Shown here piece by piece: positions 31,181-60,479 of a DNA stretch of 64,000 nucleotides. Source of the stretch: Branchiostoma lanceolatum (Eukaryota > Chordata > Leptocardii > Amphioxiformes > Branchiostomatidae); the NCBI RefSeq assembly GCF_035083965.1, contig NC_089727.1, positions 1,741,501 to 1,805,500 on the forward strand, in the 5' to 3' direction. The notes beneath the pieces were generated by a model. It was not told the DNA's origin. It saw only the letters and a program-made list of their open reading frames with translations, and did no database searches. Numbering within the stretch: position 1 is the stretch's first letter; each line of letters begins with the position of its first letter. A program made the translations under genes and the position numbers.

Positions 31181-34100
31181 GTGGGTCAAAGAGTTTTAAA
31201 GATAATTTCTACAATCTTTGTGTAGGTCCGCTGTATTGGAATTTCCCCATAAAGACAAGACAAGATAAGATTAAAACGTACGGATAAAAGTGTACTCAAG
31301 TAAAACTGTTAGATACTGTACCCCTGCATGATGACCACCTGGCTATTGTAGCCAGTTTTTTGTGGTCTCTTACATTACTTTGTATATAATGGTCACCTGT
31401 CGTGGTTACTATAATGATATGAAATACATTTTATTTGCCAATGCCCTCTATATGACGCTGAAAGAAATGAATTATATAAAACAGCTTTTGTTAATTCCCC
31501 TAGCTTTCACCATTTGAATAGCTTACAAAAATCCATATCACTACTAAAATCAACAAACCCACTTACGGTACAAAACGTGGGTCTCTTCATTTTCCACTGC
31601 CTTCAAAAAAGAAGTCAAACCCAACCACAACCATAGTCAACCTTAACTAGAATGGCAACATTTTCGGGAAAATGCAGGATATTCCCCTCCCATTACCTAC
31701 ACCTCAAATATGACATCCTTAGCATTGACTGTGAGGGTATCATGAAGTTTCTGCATAAATTATGCAAACGAGGCCCTCATTAGCATAATTTAGGGCCAGG
31801 TTTTCTGACCTTTCCTAAAGGTACCTACATCTCAGATATGACATACTTAGCATTGACTGTAAGGGTATTATGAAGTTTCTGCATAATTCATTCAAATGAG
31901 GTCCTCATTAGCATAATTTATGGCCAGGTGCTTTCACCTTTCCTAAATGTACCTACATCTTCAAGATGACATCCGCAGCTTTTACGGTGAGGGAAATACA
32001 CGGTTATGCATAAATTATGCAAATGAGGTCCTCATTAGCATATTTCATGGACAGGTGTGTTCACCTTTCCTAAAGGTACCTACATCTCATATATGACATC
32101 TGCAGCTTTTACGGTAAGGGAAACACTAGTTTCTGCATGAATTATGCAAATGAGGTCCTCATTGGCATAGTTTATGGCCAGGTGCATTCACCTGTCCTAA
32201 TGGTACCTACATCTTAAAGATGACATCCACAGCTTTTACGGTAGGAGAAATACAAGTTTATGCATAAATTATACAAATGAGGTCCTTATTAGCATAATTC
32301 ATGGCCAGGTGTGATCACCTTTCCTAAAGGTACCTACATCTCAAATATGACATCTGCAGCTTTTACGGTGAGGGAAATACTAGTTTCTGCATGAATTATG
32401 CAAATTAGGTCCTCATTAGCATAATTCATGGCCAGGTGTGTTCACCTTCCCTAAAGGTACCTTCATCTCAAATATGACATCTGCAGCTTTAACGGTAAGG
32501 GAAAAACAAGTTCCTGCATAAATTATGCAAATGAGGTCCTCATTAGCATAATCTATGGCCAGGTGCATTCACCTTTCCTTAAGGTACCTACATCTTGAAG
32601 ATGACATCCGCAGCTTTTATGGTAAGGGAAATACAAGTTTATGCATAAATTATGTAAATGAGGTCCTCATTAGCATAATTCATGGCCAGGTGTGTTCGCC
32701 TTTCCTAAAGGTACCTACATCTCAAATATGACATCCGCAGCTTTTACGGTGAGGGAAATACAAATTTACGCATAAATTATGCAAATAAGGTCCTCATTAG
32801 CATAATTCATGGCCAGGTGTGTTCACCTTCCCTAAAAGTACCTACATCTCAAATATGACATCTGCAGCTTTAACAGTAAGGGAAATACAAGTTCCTGCAT
32901 AAATTATGCAAATGAGGTCCTCATTAGCATAATTTATGGCCAGGTGCGTTCACCTTTCCTAAAGGTACCTACATCTTAAAGATGACATCCGCAGCTTTTA
33001 CGGTTAGGGAAATACAATATTCTGCATAAATTATGCAAATGAGGTCCTTATTAGCATAATTCATGACCAGGTGTGTTCACCTTTCTTAAAGGTACCTACA
33101 TCTCAAATATGACATCCGCAGCTTTTACGGTAAGGGAAATACAAGTTTCTGAATAAATTATGCAAATGAGGTCCTTATTAGCATAATTTATTGTCAGGTG
33201 AACTCACCTTTTCTAAAGGTACCTACATCTTAAATATAACATCCGTACATTGTAACATAAGGTACATATAACTTTCTGCAATACCATTAGTAGACCTACC
33301 ACCGCACATCTACTTGGTTTATGCCGGAAGAAGAAGAAGAAGAAGAACAGGCAAGCAAAAACAGTATATCCCCCTTCCCACTGGAAGGGGAATATAATTA
33401 ACTTAGAACTTTCACAGTAGTATTTTTTTATTCCCATGTATTTCCATGTACTTGTTTGTCTGCAATTAGCCTTCGGGCATGAACTTGCAATAAAGTTATT
33501 ATTATTACTATAAACACGTTTATCTAAGAAACTGTGATGATCAAAAGTCATGTCACCATTCAGAAAATGGCATTCTGTCTCAACGTTATTTCTCTTCCAA
33601 AGGTGGTAACTACTCGGAAGTACGCAGTCACGTGACAGGAAGTGACGACGGCGACAGTGACGTAGACGATGACGAAGCTTGGCTGGACACCAGCCGGAAA
33701 CTGACCACGACCCCGGCCAGCCTGCCCTCTGACCCGGATATGACGTTTGATCTAATCAATCAAAGGTAAGTAACGCTTTTTGATATTTTTATTCGACGAT
33801 GCACTTTCCTATTAGCTGATTTGGAGGACCCTCGTACGTTAAATCTCTGCACGTTAAAGAACCCCGCACACTTATCGACCTTGACCACGCGTACTTGGCC
33901 AAACTCTTAGAGACATCACATACTCGTGCCCTCATGTCCTGATTTTTTGTTTATTTGTTAGTTTCCCATAACCAGTAAAGTCGCCTTCAAGCGTCGCACA
34001 CATAGAGTAAGTACAAGCTCTGTAAGACCGAACTGTAAGGTTTGATCCACCCACGCCGGGAAGGACATGTATTCTTTTCGATAGGCTTTACGTCCTACCC

Positions 34101-37100
34101 GAGAGGACGTTCCTGTCAATTGGCTCGACCTTCCCCAAAGTCACAACGTTAAAAGGCATGCCAGGGATACGAACCAAGTACCTTTAGGTTCCGAGTCAAC
34201 AACCCTCACCACAAGACCGCATTGTAAAAACGCTAGCCTCCTTCGCAGGCTTCCTAGAACGGCGGCGTATATATTTGGGAGAGGGGGGTGACGCGAGTTC
34301 TAACACGGGCCAAGGTTCTCTAATGCCAGCAAGGGAGTTTCGCTGCCAAGGCAGTTATGTAGCCGAGGGACGACCGCCTATCTATGAGGCCTTCTCCTGC
34401 TACTTAATGATTGACTAGTAACCATGTCCTTTTCTCAATAGATTCCGTTCAAGACAAGCCAAGAGTCTGACGTCGGGTAAGTCGCGCCACCATGCGGTTC
34501 GTCGCAGTTACTACAGGCAGGCACTTACCATCATGTCCGCTCGATGCAACAGTGTCGCGCGCATGCGCATCGTGGAGGGTTCGACGCAGGCGCAAGGCAT
34601 GGACCCGACGTACTACCACTACCCTGACAAGTACATCTACCTGGAGCAGGATTCTCAGCAACCTGCACCGCCTATCAAGGTAAACTACTCATCGTTATCA
34701 TGGCGGGCCGTTTGCCATGGGCAAGTCCACTCAAGTCCACTGTTTCTTCAAGCGCCTCTGTCCTTTGTGCTAGTCTGTAAGGTTGGCCTGCTTTGTCAAG
34801 AGGGGAGGGGGGGCGTCATCGCTCTACGTTCAGAAAGGCAGCGGCTACATGTACGTATTACGTTAAATTCAGCAACTGTCTTCGCTTTACTCTAACTAAT
34901 ATTTAATTAAGAAGTCAATAACACACCATCTGACATGCCATATTCGAAGGAGTGGCCATCCACCACGTTGAATGCACTGATTACACACTTCGTCATATGT
35001 TAGCTATTAATTTCACGCAATTAAAATGGCTGATTACCATCTAATTAAACGGCATGCACGCGTCCTGTATGTAGTGGACCAAGACCACGCCATACGGGCA
35101 ATAACTACTAAATCCGGCATGTTCAGAGACGGATGATTTCCACTGCTATGAAGTGATTTAAAGAGTTCTAGTAAGAGTCCACGGCCCATGGGTAACTATC
35201 AAGTACTCCACAGCCATGGAACTCATCAACTTAAGTGATTAGGGTCATGACACAGCCGTGGACTTTGTTACTGGTAGTAATGATGAAGTCAGAGAATTAC
35301 GGACTTTGAGACGAAGTCCCCTCACAGCCATGGAATTTACCGCTGAAAAGTAATGAACTCTAAGGCAACAATGCCTCGGGAGTAAGGCTAGTGATTTTCT
35401 TCTCAACCTCATATCTTACAATGTACATGTATGTACATACTATGCGCCGTACAAAGCAGGTAACATTAACTTGCCGTGACAACTGTAGGACAGAAGTGTT
35501 TTCTACTACATTGGCGTTGGTCTGGCGTTACCAGTAACCATATCATCTAGTAAATGCAGCTATGAGTGGTTTAGCCAGCCAGTCTGAATGAATGTTATTT
35601 GTTGAAGGCTCGTTGATTGATCTTGACTCTACGCTCGGCAGGTGTGGTTGAGTTAGGGAGGAAACCTACAGGTACTTCGAGCCGACGGAATGTCACGCCA
35701 AGCCGTACTGATGGAATGATTGATTTGTTGATTTGATTGATTGATCTATTGATTGATTCGTTGACTGATTGTGTCCTGCAGGTATGGCGGGGTTACGGAG
35801 GAAACCTGTACTTCGAGCCGATGGAATGTCACGCCAAGCCGTACGCAGACCCGGACGAGAGGCCGAGCAACCGAGGGGAGACGGATAGCGCCAAGGTATA
35901 TAATTTCCTGCATTTCCCCTGAGTTTTCATCATCATTTAGTACAAAGCAAATCAAAGACAGGACTATGCAGAATGAGAAAAAACCACTGTGACCAAGGGA
36001 CTGACAAAATAGATACTTGGATTTGAAGTAATAGAACACTATGCGTATCTTGTGAAAACTTTTCCCAAACCAGCATGCAACTTCAAGCTCTTTTAGTTTT
36101 TCTTGCTGCCTGAATCAAAAAAGCTTTCTTCACTGCCTTTTGAGACTCAAAACGCTGGTACATAAAAATTCTAAAAATTTTTTCTCCCATCAGGGTCCCC
36201 CCAAGCCCGCCCGGCTGAGCACTGCCCTGAGCAGCCGGACCTCCAGGTCCAGCGGGAGCCACACAACCTCCAGTTCTGAACACAGCACCAGGTCTGTTCT
36301 TTTGTCTCTATCTTATGTTTACCTTCACGGAAACGTATAAAGAAGTCAAACCCAAATAAGATAGAATTTAGTGTTAGTATTTAGACTAGAATATTCACAT
36401 GCTGTATTGTTATACATTGTCTGTCCGTCCTTTCATGCACTTGCAATCAGCCTATGGGCAAGAACTTGCAATAAACATATATATATATTATTTTTGCTCC
36501 ATTTCTTCTTCTCCAAAGAAATAAGGTCACTGACCTGGACCGGACGGCTGTCACCATAGCTACTGGTATAGTAGCAAACATCATGCGGTGTTCGAATACA
36601 TTATGTAGCAAGTGGCAGGACAGAGCTTTAGGAGCTGGTCAACATGCATATGGTTGTTTTTGTGTTTGAGTATGAATAAACAGAGCAGTAGTTGTTAGAC
36701 AAGCGTGTATTTCCTTGCAAATGTTATCGTTCTATTTTTAGATTTTTTTTCTTTCACACTTTATTTCGCATAGATCAGCGCATAACAAGTTAAGACAAGA
36801 AAAATGACAAAACCAACGGCATGAAAATTGCAAGACAAAAAAATAGTCAGGGTTACAAGACGAGGAGTGCAAAGAGTGCGTATTTTGGAGTTTAGACTTT
36901 TAAAGCTTGTTATGTTTGACGCTTCTTCTCTAGATGTTGTTTAAATGATATTTCTTGATGTCGGTACACCAGGTCCGAGCCGATCAGCGACAGGACCCAC
37001 GGGCAGCGCACCTTCCCCCTCAGCTGCGTCAAACTGGACAAGACGGTCGTCCTGAACCGGAACAACTCGAGCTTACAGGAGGATCTGAGCAACATCGCCG

Positions 37101-37606
37101 GGATAGAGGCCGTAGGCAGCCTGAGAATCAGCTACCCGAAACACAAAAAACAAACCCCGCAAACTCCACTCTCTAAGGAGAGGAACAAGTCTGCTAAGAT
37201 CTGCAAGGGGTCAACATTACGGACAAGAAACGCTCTGAACAGTAAGGGCGGTTTCCGCGGGCTCGCCGTGGAAGGCGAGACGAGGTCACCAAAAACGTCG
37301 CCGAGGAACCAAGTTTTCGGTGACCATACCAGCTACATGCGGACACGATTCAGTGAGCCTATAGCCAGACACATGGATACGAGCATGTCTTACGCGAGGA
37401 ACGCGAAGACGCCTTGCGGAACACCTGTTACACCTGAGTTGTACGGCTACAACAACGACAGACTCCCGCCATTGGAGCTGGTCCAGGCCAGTGTGCGCAG
37501 GCGCAGGGATCGGAGCCCGGATGTAGTGATTCCGTCCGTGCGCATGCGCGACGGGAGAACCTCTACGGCGAGCTTTGAGACATTTTCTACTGTTGGGAAT
37601 GAATAG
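30259..37606 (+). CDS. Six-exon gene for an unrecognised, mostly disordered 722-aa protein
   Basis: Exons: 30259-31180, 33603-33765, 34442-34679, 35782-35895, 36194-36291 and 36973-37606 (TAG). All junctions are GT..AG and phases agree (2,169 nt). There is no signal peptide or membrane helix, and I see no named domain. The protein runs acidic N-terminus, Ser-rich spacer, a basic RSRQAKSLTSGKSRHHAVRR patch, then the most structured-looking part: YYHYPDKYIYLEQD followed in exon 4 by WRGYGGNLYFEPMECHAKPY (residues 443-462). A Ser/Arg-rich exon follows. The long last exon has two VR-RR-R-DRSPDV-like basic blocks. Composition suggests a nuclear or cytoskeletal scaffold, which is a guess. Introns 1 and 2 are packed with repeats. 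Confidence 0.78.
31653..33400. mobile_element. Transposon-like element built of 126-bp units with octamer palindromes
   Basis: It starts with a hairpin-like GGCAACATTTTCGGGAAAAT and GATATTCCCCTCC and ends with GGAAGGGGAATATAA, an inverted match. Inside are about 12 units of roughly 126 bp. Each holds ATTATGCAAATGAGG-TCCTCATTAGCATAAT (near-palindrome), CCAGGTG--TTCACCTTTCC and GACATC-GCAGCTTTTACGG. A shorter sister element with the same ends lies at 53036-53792. Unit types marked CATCTTAAAGATG and CATCTCAAATATG recur partly in a three-unit order. It lies wholly within intron 1. Confidence 0.85.
33430..33520 (+). mobile_element. LINE 3' tail
   Basis: TGCAATTAGCCTTCGGGCAT, AACTTGCAATAAAG and an (ATT)n end. 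The same tail occurs at 36400-36490 (CAATCAGCCTATGGGCAAGA then AACTTGCAATAAA). Such tails are typical of CR1-type LINE 3' ends. Confidence 0.55.
33603..33765 (+). CDS. Unrecognised gene, exon 2
   Basis: Between CTTCCAAAG and AAAG|GTAAGT. It encodes GGNYSEVRSHVTGSDDGDSD and an acidic continuation to DPDMTFDLINQ. Phase 1 in, phase 2 out. Confidence 0.78.
33822..33905 (+). mobile_element. SINE fragment
   Basis: GGAGGACCCTCGTACGTTAA and CTGCACGTTAAAGAACCCCG match the central SINE body. Confidence 0.5.
33965..34232 (-). mobile_element. tRNA-derived SINE, minus strand
   Basis: The right end read on the minus strand gives GCGGTCTTGTGGTGAGGGTT (box A-like) and GGTTCGTATCCC (box B) spaced as in a tRNA. 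A body with AGGAACGTCCTCTCGGGTAG follows, homologous to the SINE at 98. Its 3' part recurs at 22125 and 24946. It lies in intron 2. Confidence 0.7.
34442..34679 (+). CDS. Unrecognised gene, exon 3
   Basis: Acceptor TTCTCAATAG, donor ATCAAG|GTAAAC. It encodes a basic patch, MSARCNSVARMRIVEGSTQA and the aromatic-rich YYHYPDKYIYLEQDSQQP. It is in frame with exons 2 and 4; other frames that stay open here are shadows. Confidence 0.78.
35638..35713 (+). pseudogene. Decayed tandem copy of exon 4
   Basis: About 76 bp just upstream of exon 4 repeats its first two thirds: GGAGGAAACCT-TACTTCGAGCCGA-GGAATGTCACGCCAAGCCGTAC is common to both. The copy has a TAG in VWLS-stop, extra bases inside the N-L-Y-F codons and TGA right after the last shared codon, so it cannot be spliced in as coding. 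Confidence 0.85.
35782..35895 (+). CDS. Unrecognised gene, exon 4
   Basis: 114 nt, phase 0-0, between GTCCTGCAG and CCAAG|GTATAT. It encodes VWRGYGGNLYFEPMECHAKP then YADPDERPSNRGETDSAK. It is the best candidate for a conserved folded core. Confidence 0.8.
36194..36291 (+). CDS. Unrecognised gene, exon 5
   Basis: After TTTCTCCCATCAG. It encodes GPPKPARLSTALSSRTSRSS and a Ser-rich end, with donor ACCAG|GTCTGT (phase 2). The antisense Gly/Pro-rich frame is a shadow, not collagen. Confidence 0.72.
36973..37606 (+). CDS. Unrecognised gene, exon 6 and stop
   Basis: After GTACACCAG. It encodes SEPISDRTHGQRTFPLSCVK and continues 211 codons to TAG. It is basic and Ser/Pro-rich with TRSPKTSPRN and RRRRDRSPDV. 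A poly(A) signal AATAAA lies at 37951. Confidence 0.78.
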
Positions 37607-37950
37607 ATGAAAGCAATTAATTTGTAATTATATATCTACAAGCATTTACAAATGAAAAGAAATAGAAAAGGCTTCAGTGAGAAAGAAGCAACTTTCACCC
37701 GGTACATGAAACCACTGTTCGTTTTTGTGCCATTATCATGCCATTTTTTTTCAAGCAGTGAACCCATCGTAACACATACAACAAGGGCACATCATTCTTA
37801 CAGTATAGACGAACGACGATTATATGTCGATTGCTTTTGTGTAAATAAACTGTTGTACAGCGTATATTGTGTAGCTGTAAATTGTGCATGAAATGCCGAA
37901 CAAAAGATATTTATTCCTTCAAATTTGTATGATAGCTTTTATTGGGAATT

Positions 37951-37956
37951 AATAAA
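37951..37956 (+). terminator. Poly(A) signal of the 30-37 kb gene
   Basis: AATAAA, 345 bases after the stop codon, in an A/T-rich 3' UTR. Confidence 0.55.
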
Positions 37957-38394
37957 TGAACTTTATCATTGCTATCTTTCTTCTTTTATTCCTTCCGTTT
38001 TAAATGGTTATCCTGTTGGTTAATTGAGGCGAGACTTCAAAAGGTAAAAAGAATACAAACTTTCCTTTCCTTAGACTTAGATGACAACCCACATTTCCGT
38101 GGCTGCTGTTCAGAATGATGTCACTAGAGGCCGCTCGTAACTGGTCCCATCGACATACAGACGACCCTTTAGGCAAACGTAACACTTTTGCGGGCTGTGC
38201 AGCATAACACAAATCAAACTATCCACAGACCACTTTATTTTTGCTTAGATTCTACACAAAACTGTTTTTAAATTGTAAACCAATCAGAAAAATCCATTCG
38301 CTTCCTCGTGTGACGTCACTTTGGGATATTTTTAACGCCCATCCCAACAAGAAAGACTACTTTGCAGTGACGTGCCACAGATGACCTTCAAAAC

Positions 38395-38945
38395 AGATTC
38401 TCCAACCAGATGGACGGCAGCAAGTCTTGCCTCTTTTAGGATAGTTTCCCGGACTAATTTCTTGGCTCAAGACGATCGTTGGACACAGGACATCCTCTAG
38501 AAAACCAGGTGTGAAGAATCAAAGTATCTGGCAACCAGGTAAGCTTTCCAGGCCTTCCCAAAGGTCACCTACTTCTTTCTGGTCAATGTTGTGATTAGCA
38601 CTTAAAATGGCGACCGTAAACTAGTGCTATGAAGCCAACAATTAGATTATTCTGGCCTTCTCTAGCTCGTCGTAAAACTTTTATTTGTAAACAACGATAT
38701 GTTACAACATCTAGAAACCCAGGTGTGAAGAAATATAGTGCCTATGTTCCAGGTAAGCCGGCTAGGACTAAAAATAAATCTCACCTGTTTGTGCTGGTTA
38801 ATGTAATGGTTTTCATTCAAAATGGCTGCCGTGAATTGTATTTTACACTCATTGCATTTCGACCAATAGCCTTATTGTTTCTGGTCGTCAAACTTCTAAG
38901 TTGTAAACAATCCTATGCTGCAACTGCTGTACTAGTTTCCTAGAT
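38395..38945. repeat. Imperfect tandem repeats upstream of the kinase gene
   Basis: TCTAGAAA-CCAGGTGTGAAGAA then CCAGGTAAGC occurs at about 38498 and 38711. TTATTCTGG/TTGTTTCTGG-CGTC-AAACTT and TTGTAAACAA occur at about 38645 and 38870. The CCAG|GTAAGC steps look like splice donors, so the copies could be alternative 5' UTR exons of the kinase gene. This is weakly supported. A CRE-like TGACGTCA lies at about 38311. Confidence 0.45.
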
Positions 38946-39570
38946 ATACCGTCGAAATAAACGCATTTTAACGCCAATATAACGATCACACTGCTGTGTG
39001 TGAAATGACACTTCCTCGTTGGGTGGGGCAGATTTAACTTAGGTAATGAATTAGACTTTTGGGTAGCTGGTAGTTTTCTATGGCTTTCTTTTTGGCAGAT
39101 TTTCGCTGTTTTCTGATCGCTCTCGTATTCTTATATGAGTAGGCTTAATAACGGAGGGTGCTGTAACTTTGGACGTAAATTTATGAGTTCGACATCGCAT
39201 TGCACAAGTGTCGGCTGTCTGAAAAGTGTTGCGTTGGACTAATCCGTGTTTCCTTCGGACGACAGCTCTATGAATGAAGTTGGGTTCTTAACGATTCTAT
39301 TCAGCACTGTGGATGAAATCAAAGATGGCTCGCTTCTGGATAACGAGACAATTAAAAATCCGTCCGAAGTTACGGGTATGCCGAAGTTACAGTACCCTGC
39401 GTTACTAATATTAGAACATGCGAGAGATCCGAAAACAGCGAATATCAGCCGAAAAAAAGCCAGAGAAAATCGCCTAGCAACCGGAAGATCTGCACAGAAG
39501 GCTGGTGTCAAACGTAATCACAAAGGTTCATGTTTTTTGTTAGGACGAAGTAAACAAGGTTATTGACAAC

Positions 39571-59213
<19,643 letters not shown>

Positions 59214-59540
59214 CCGGGATCTGCCGAACGCATCTCGGGGCTGCAAAGATTAGGAATGGATACAATATGGTTTTGAGTTTGATTTTATTCAGATCCACAA
59301 TTAGCTAAAGAATATACACGTACATTGCAGCTACTCTTCCTGTGGTCCATATCAACAGACATAACTGGACAAACCTACATGAGACACAGGAACTCTACAT
59401 GCACAGAGTATTATATACATGTACATAACAAAATTAACAAGTGAAAAGATAATGATACTTGAGGTCCATATACATTGTGAACAATATCTAATGATAAAGA
59501 TTTTGCCCTAACGGAGGAGGTTAAGTGGGACCTGCTACTA

Positions 59541-59546
59541 AATAAA
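59541..59546 (+). terminator. Poly(A) signal of the RTK gene
   Basis: AATAAA 328 bases after the stop, the first good hexamer on this strand. Confidence 0.5.
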
Positions 59547-59559
59547 ATGAATATATTTG

Positions 59560-60056
59560 TTGTGTCTTACAAACTAAGTTCATGTTTCTACATTACATTA
59601 CATTGATATAAGAAAGTGGTATCTTACTACGATGCCTTATGTATACTAGTAAATATAGGGACAGCTTCTTCTCTCTTCTTAGACAACTCTAAATGTGATG
59701 GCAGATGAATCTTGTAAAACATGGTTTAATGGCATGAGGAAGGTGTATTATTAGTGCTTCTTACCGAAAACTAGGAAACTTAATACATTTCATGGGAAAA
59801 GGCATTTGAATTATTCATGCTTCTTACCAAAAACTAGGAAAGATAATGCATTTTCTCTGGCCAATAGTAATCCAGTTTGGGCCAGTTTCTACCGTTTGTT
59901 TAGCTGAGCGGAGTCTGATGTAAAATAAATACTCAAAGTTTATGTTACATAACCCAATGTTGCTCTTAGATTTGTCCCTGTGAAGAATTACACTTTTCTG
60001 TGCAGTAGAATATTCGCACTGGTATCAGTTATGGGATTTCTCACCTGTATCAATTA
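59560..60056 (-). pseudogene. Spacer and decayed finger remnants
   Basis: Between the RTK 3' end and the truncated finger array. The minus strand at about 60056-59990 still reads finger-like pieces (IDTGEKSHN, YQCEYSTAQ) but in other frames and with a stop inside. The rest shows a local duplication (CTTACC-AAAACTAGGAAA at 59760 and 59823) and no gene. Confidence 0.55.
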
Positions 60057-60479
60057 TCATACGTCGGGAAAAGTCAGACCTGGGTTTTCTTCAGTGTGTT
60101 TAGCCATGTGTTTGTCTAAATTACATTTCCGTACAGCAGAATATTCGCACTGGTCACATTTGTAGGGCTTCACGCCTGTATGTTTACTCATATGCCGGGA
60201 CAGGTCCAACTTCCGAACAGTTCTGTATCCGCACTCTCCACATATGTGCGGTTTGTCTCCAGTATGGTTGGCCATGTGTGCGTTTAAATAATCTTTCCGT
60301 GCAGCAGAATAGTCGCACTGTTCACATTTGTAGGGTTTCAGACCGGTATGCGTTCTCATATATATGGTTAAGTAGGACCTGAAAGCCGTCCTGAATCCAC
60401 AATCTCCACACATGTAGGGTTTGTCTCCAGTGTGCTTGGCCATGTGTGCGTTTAAAGAATTTTTCCGTGCAGTAGAATA
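60057..60479 (-). pseudogene. 3' half of a transposon-split C2H2 gene
   Basis: It starts mid-finger at the transposon junction (STARKNSLNAHMAKH) and has four full finger units (CGDCGFRT, CEQCDYSA, CGECGYRT, CDQCEYSA). The first of these ends in IYMRTH instead of HMRTH. It ends in HTEENPGLTFPDV-stop by a frame-breaking deletion. It matches the 62434-64000 array in finger type and would be in frame with it without the insert. Confidence 0.85.

Noticed and set aside
31181-31287. In-frame extension of exon 1 to the stop at 31287
   Set aside because: The GTGGGT donor at 31181 joins in phase to the next exon, and the extension is low-complexity and part of a dispersed repeat; kept only as a possible unspliced end.
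36083-36283. Collagen-like Gly/Pro frame on the minus strand
   Set aside because: Shadow of the Ser/Pro-rich exon 5 of the plus-strand gene.
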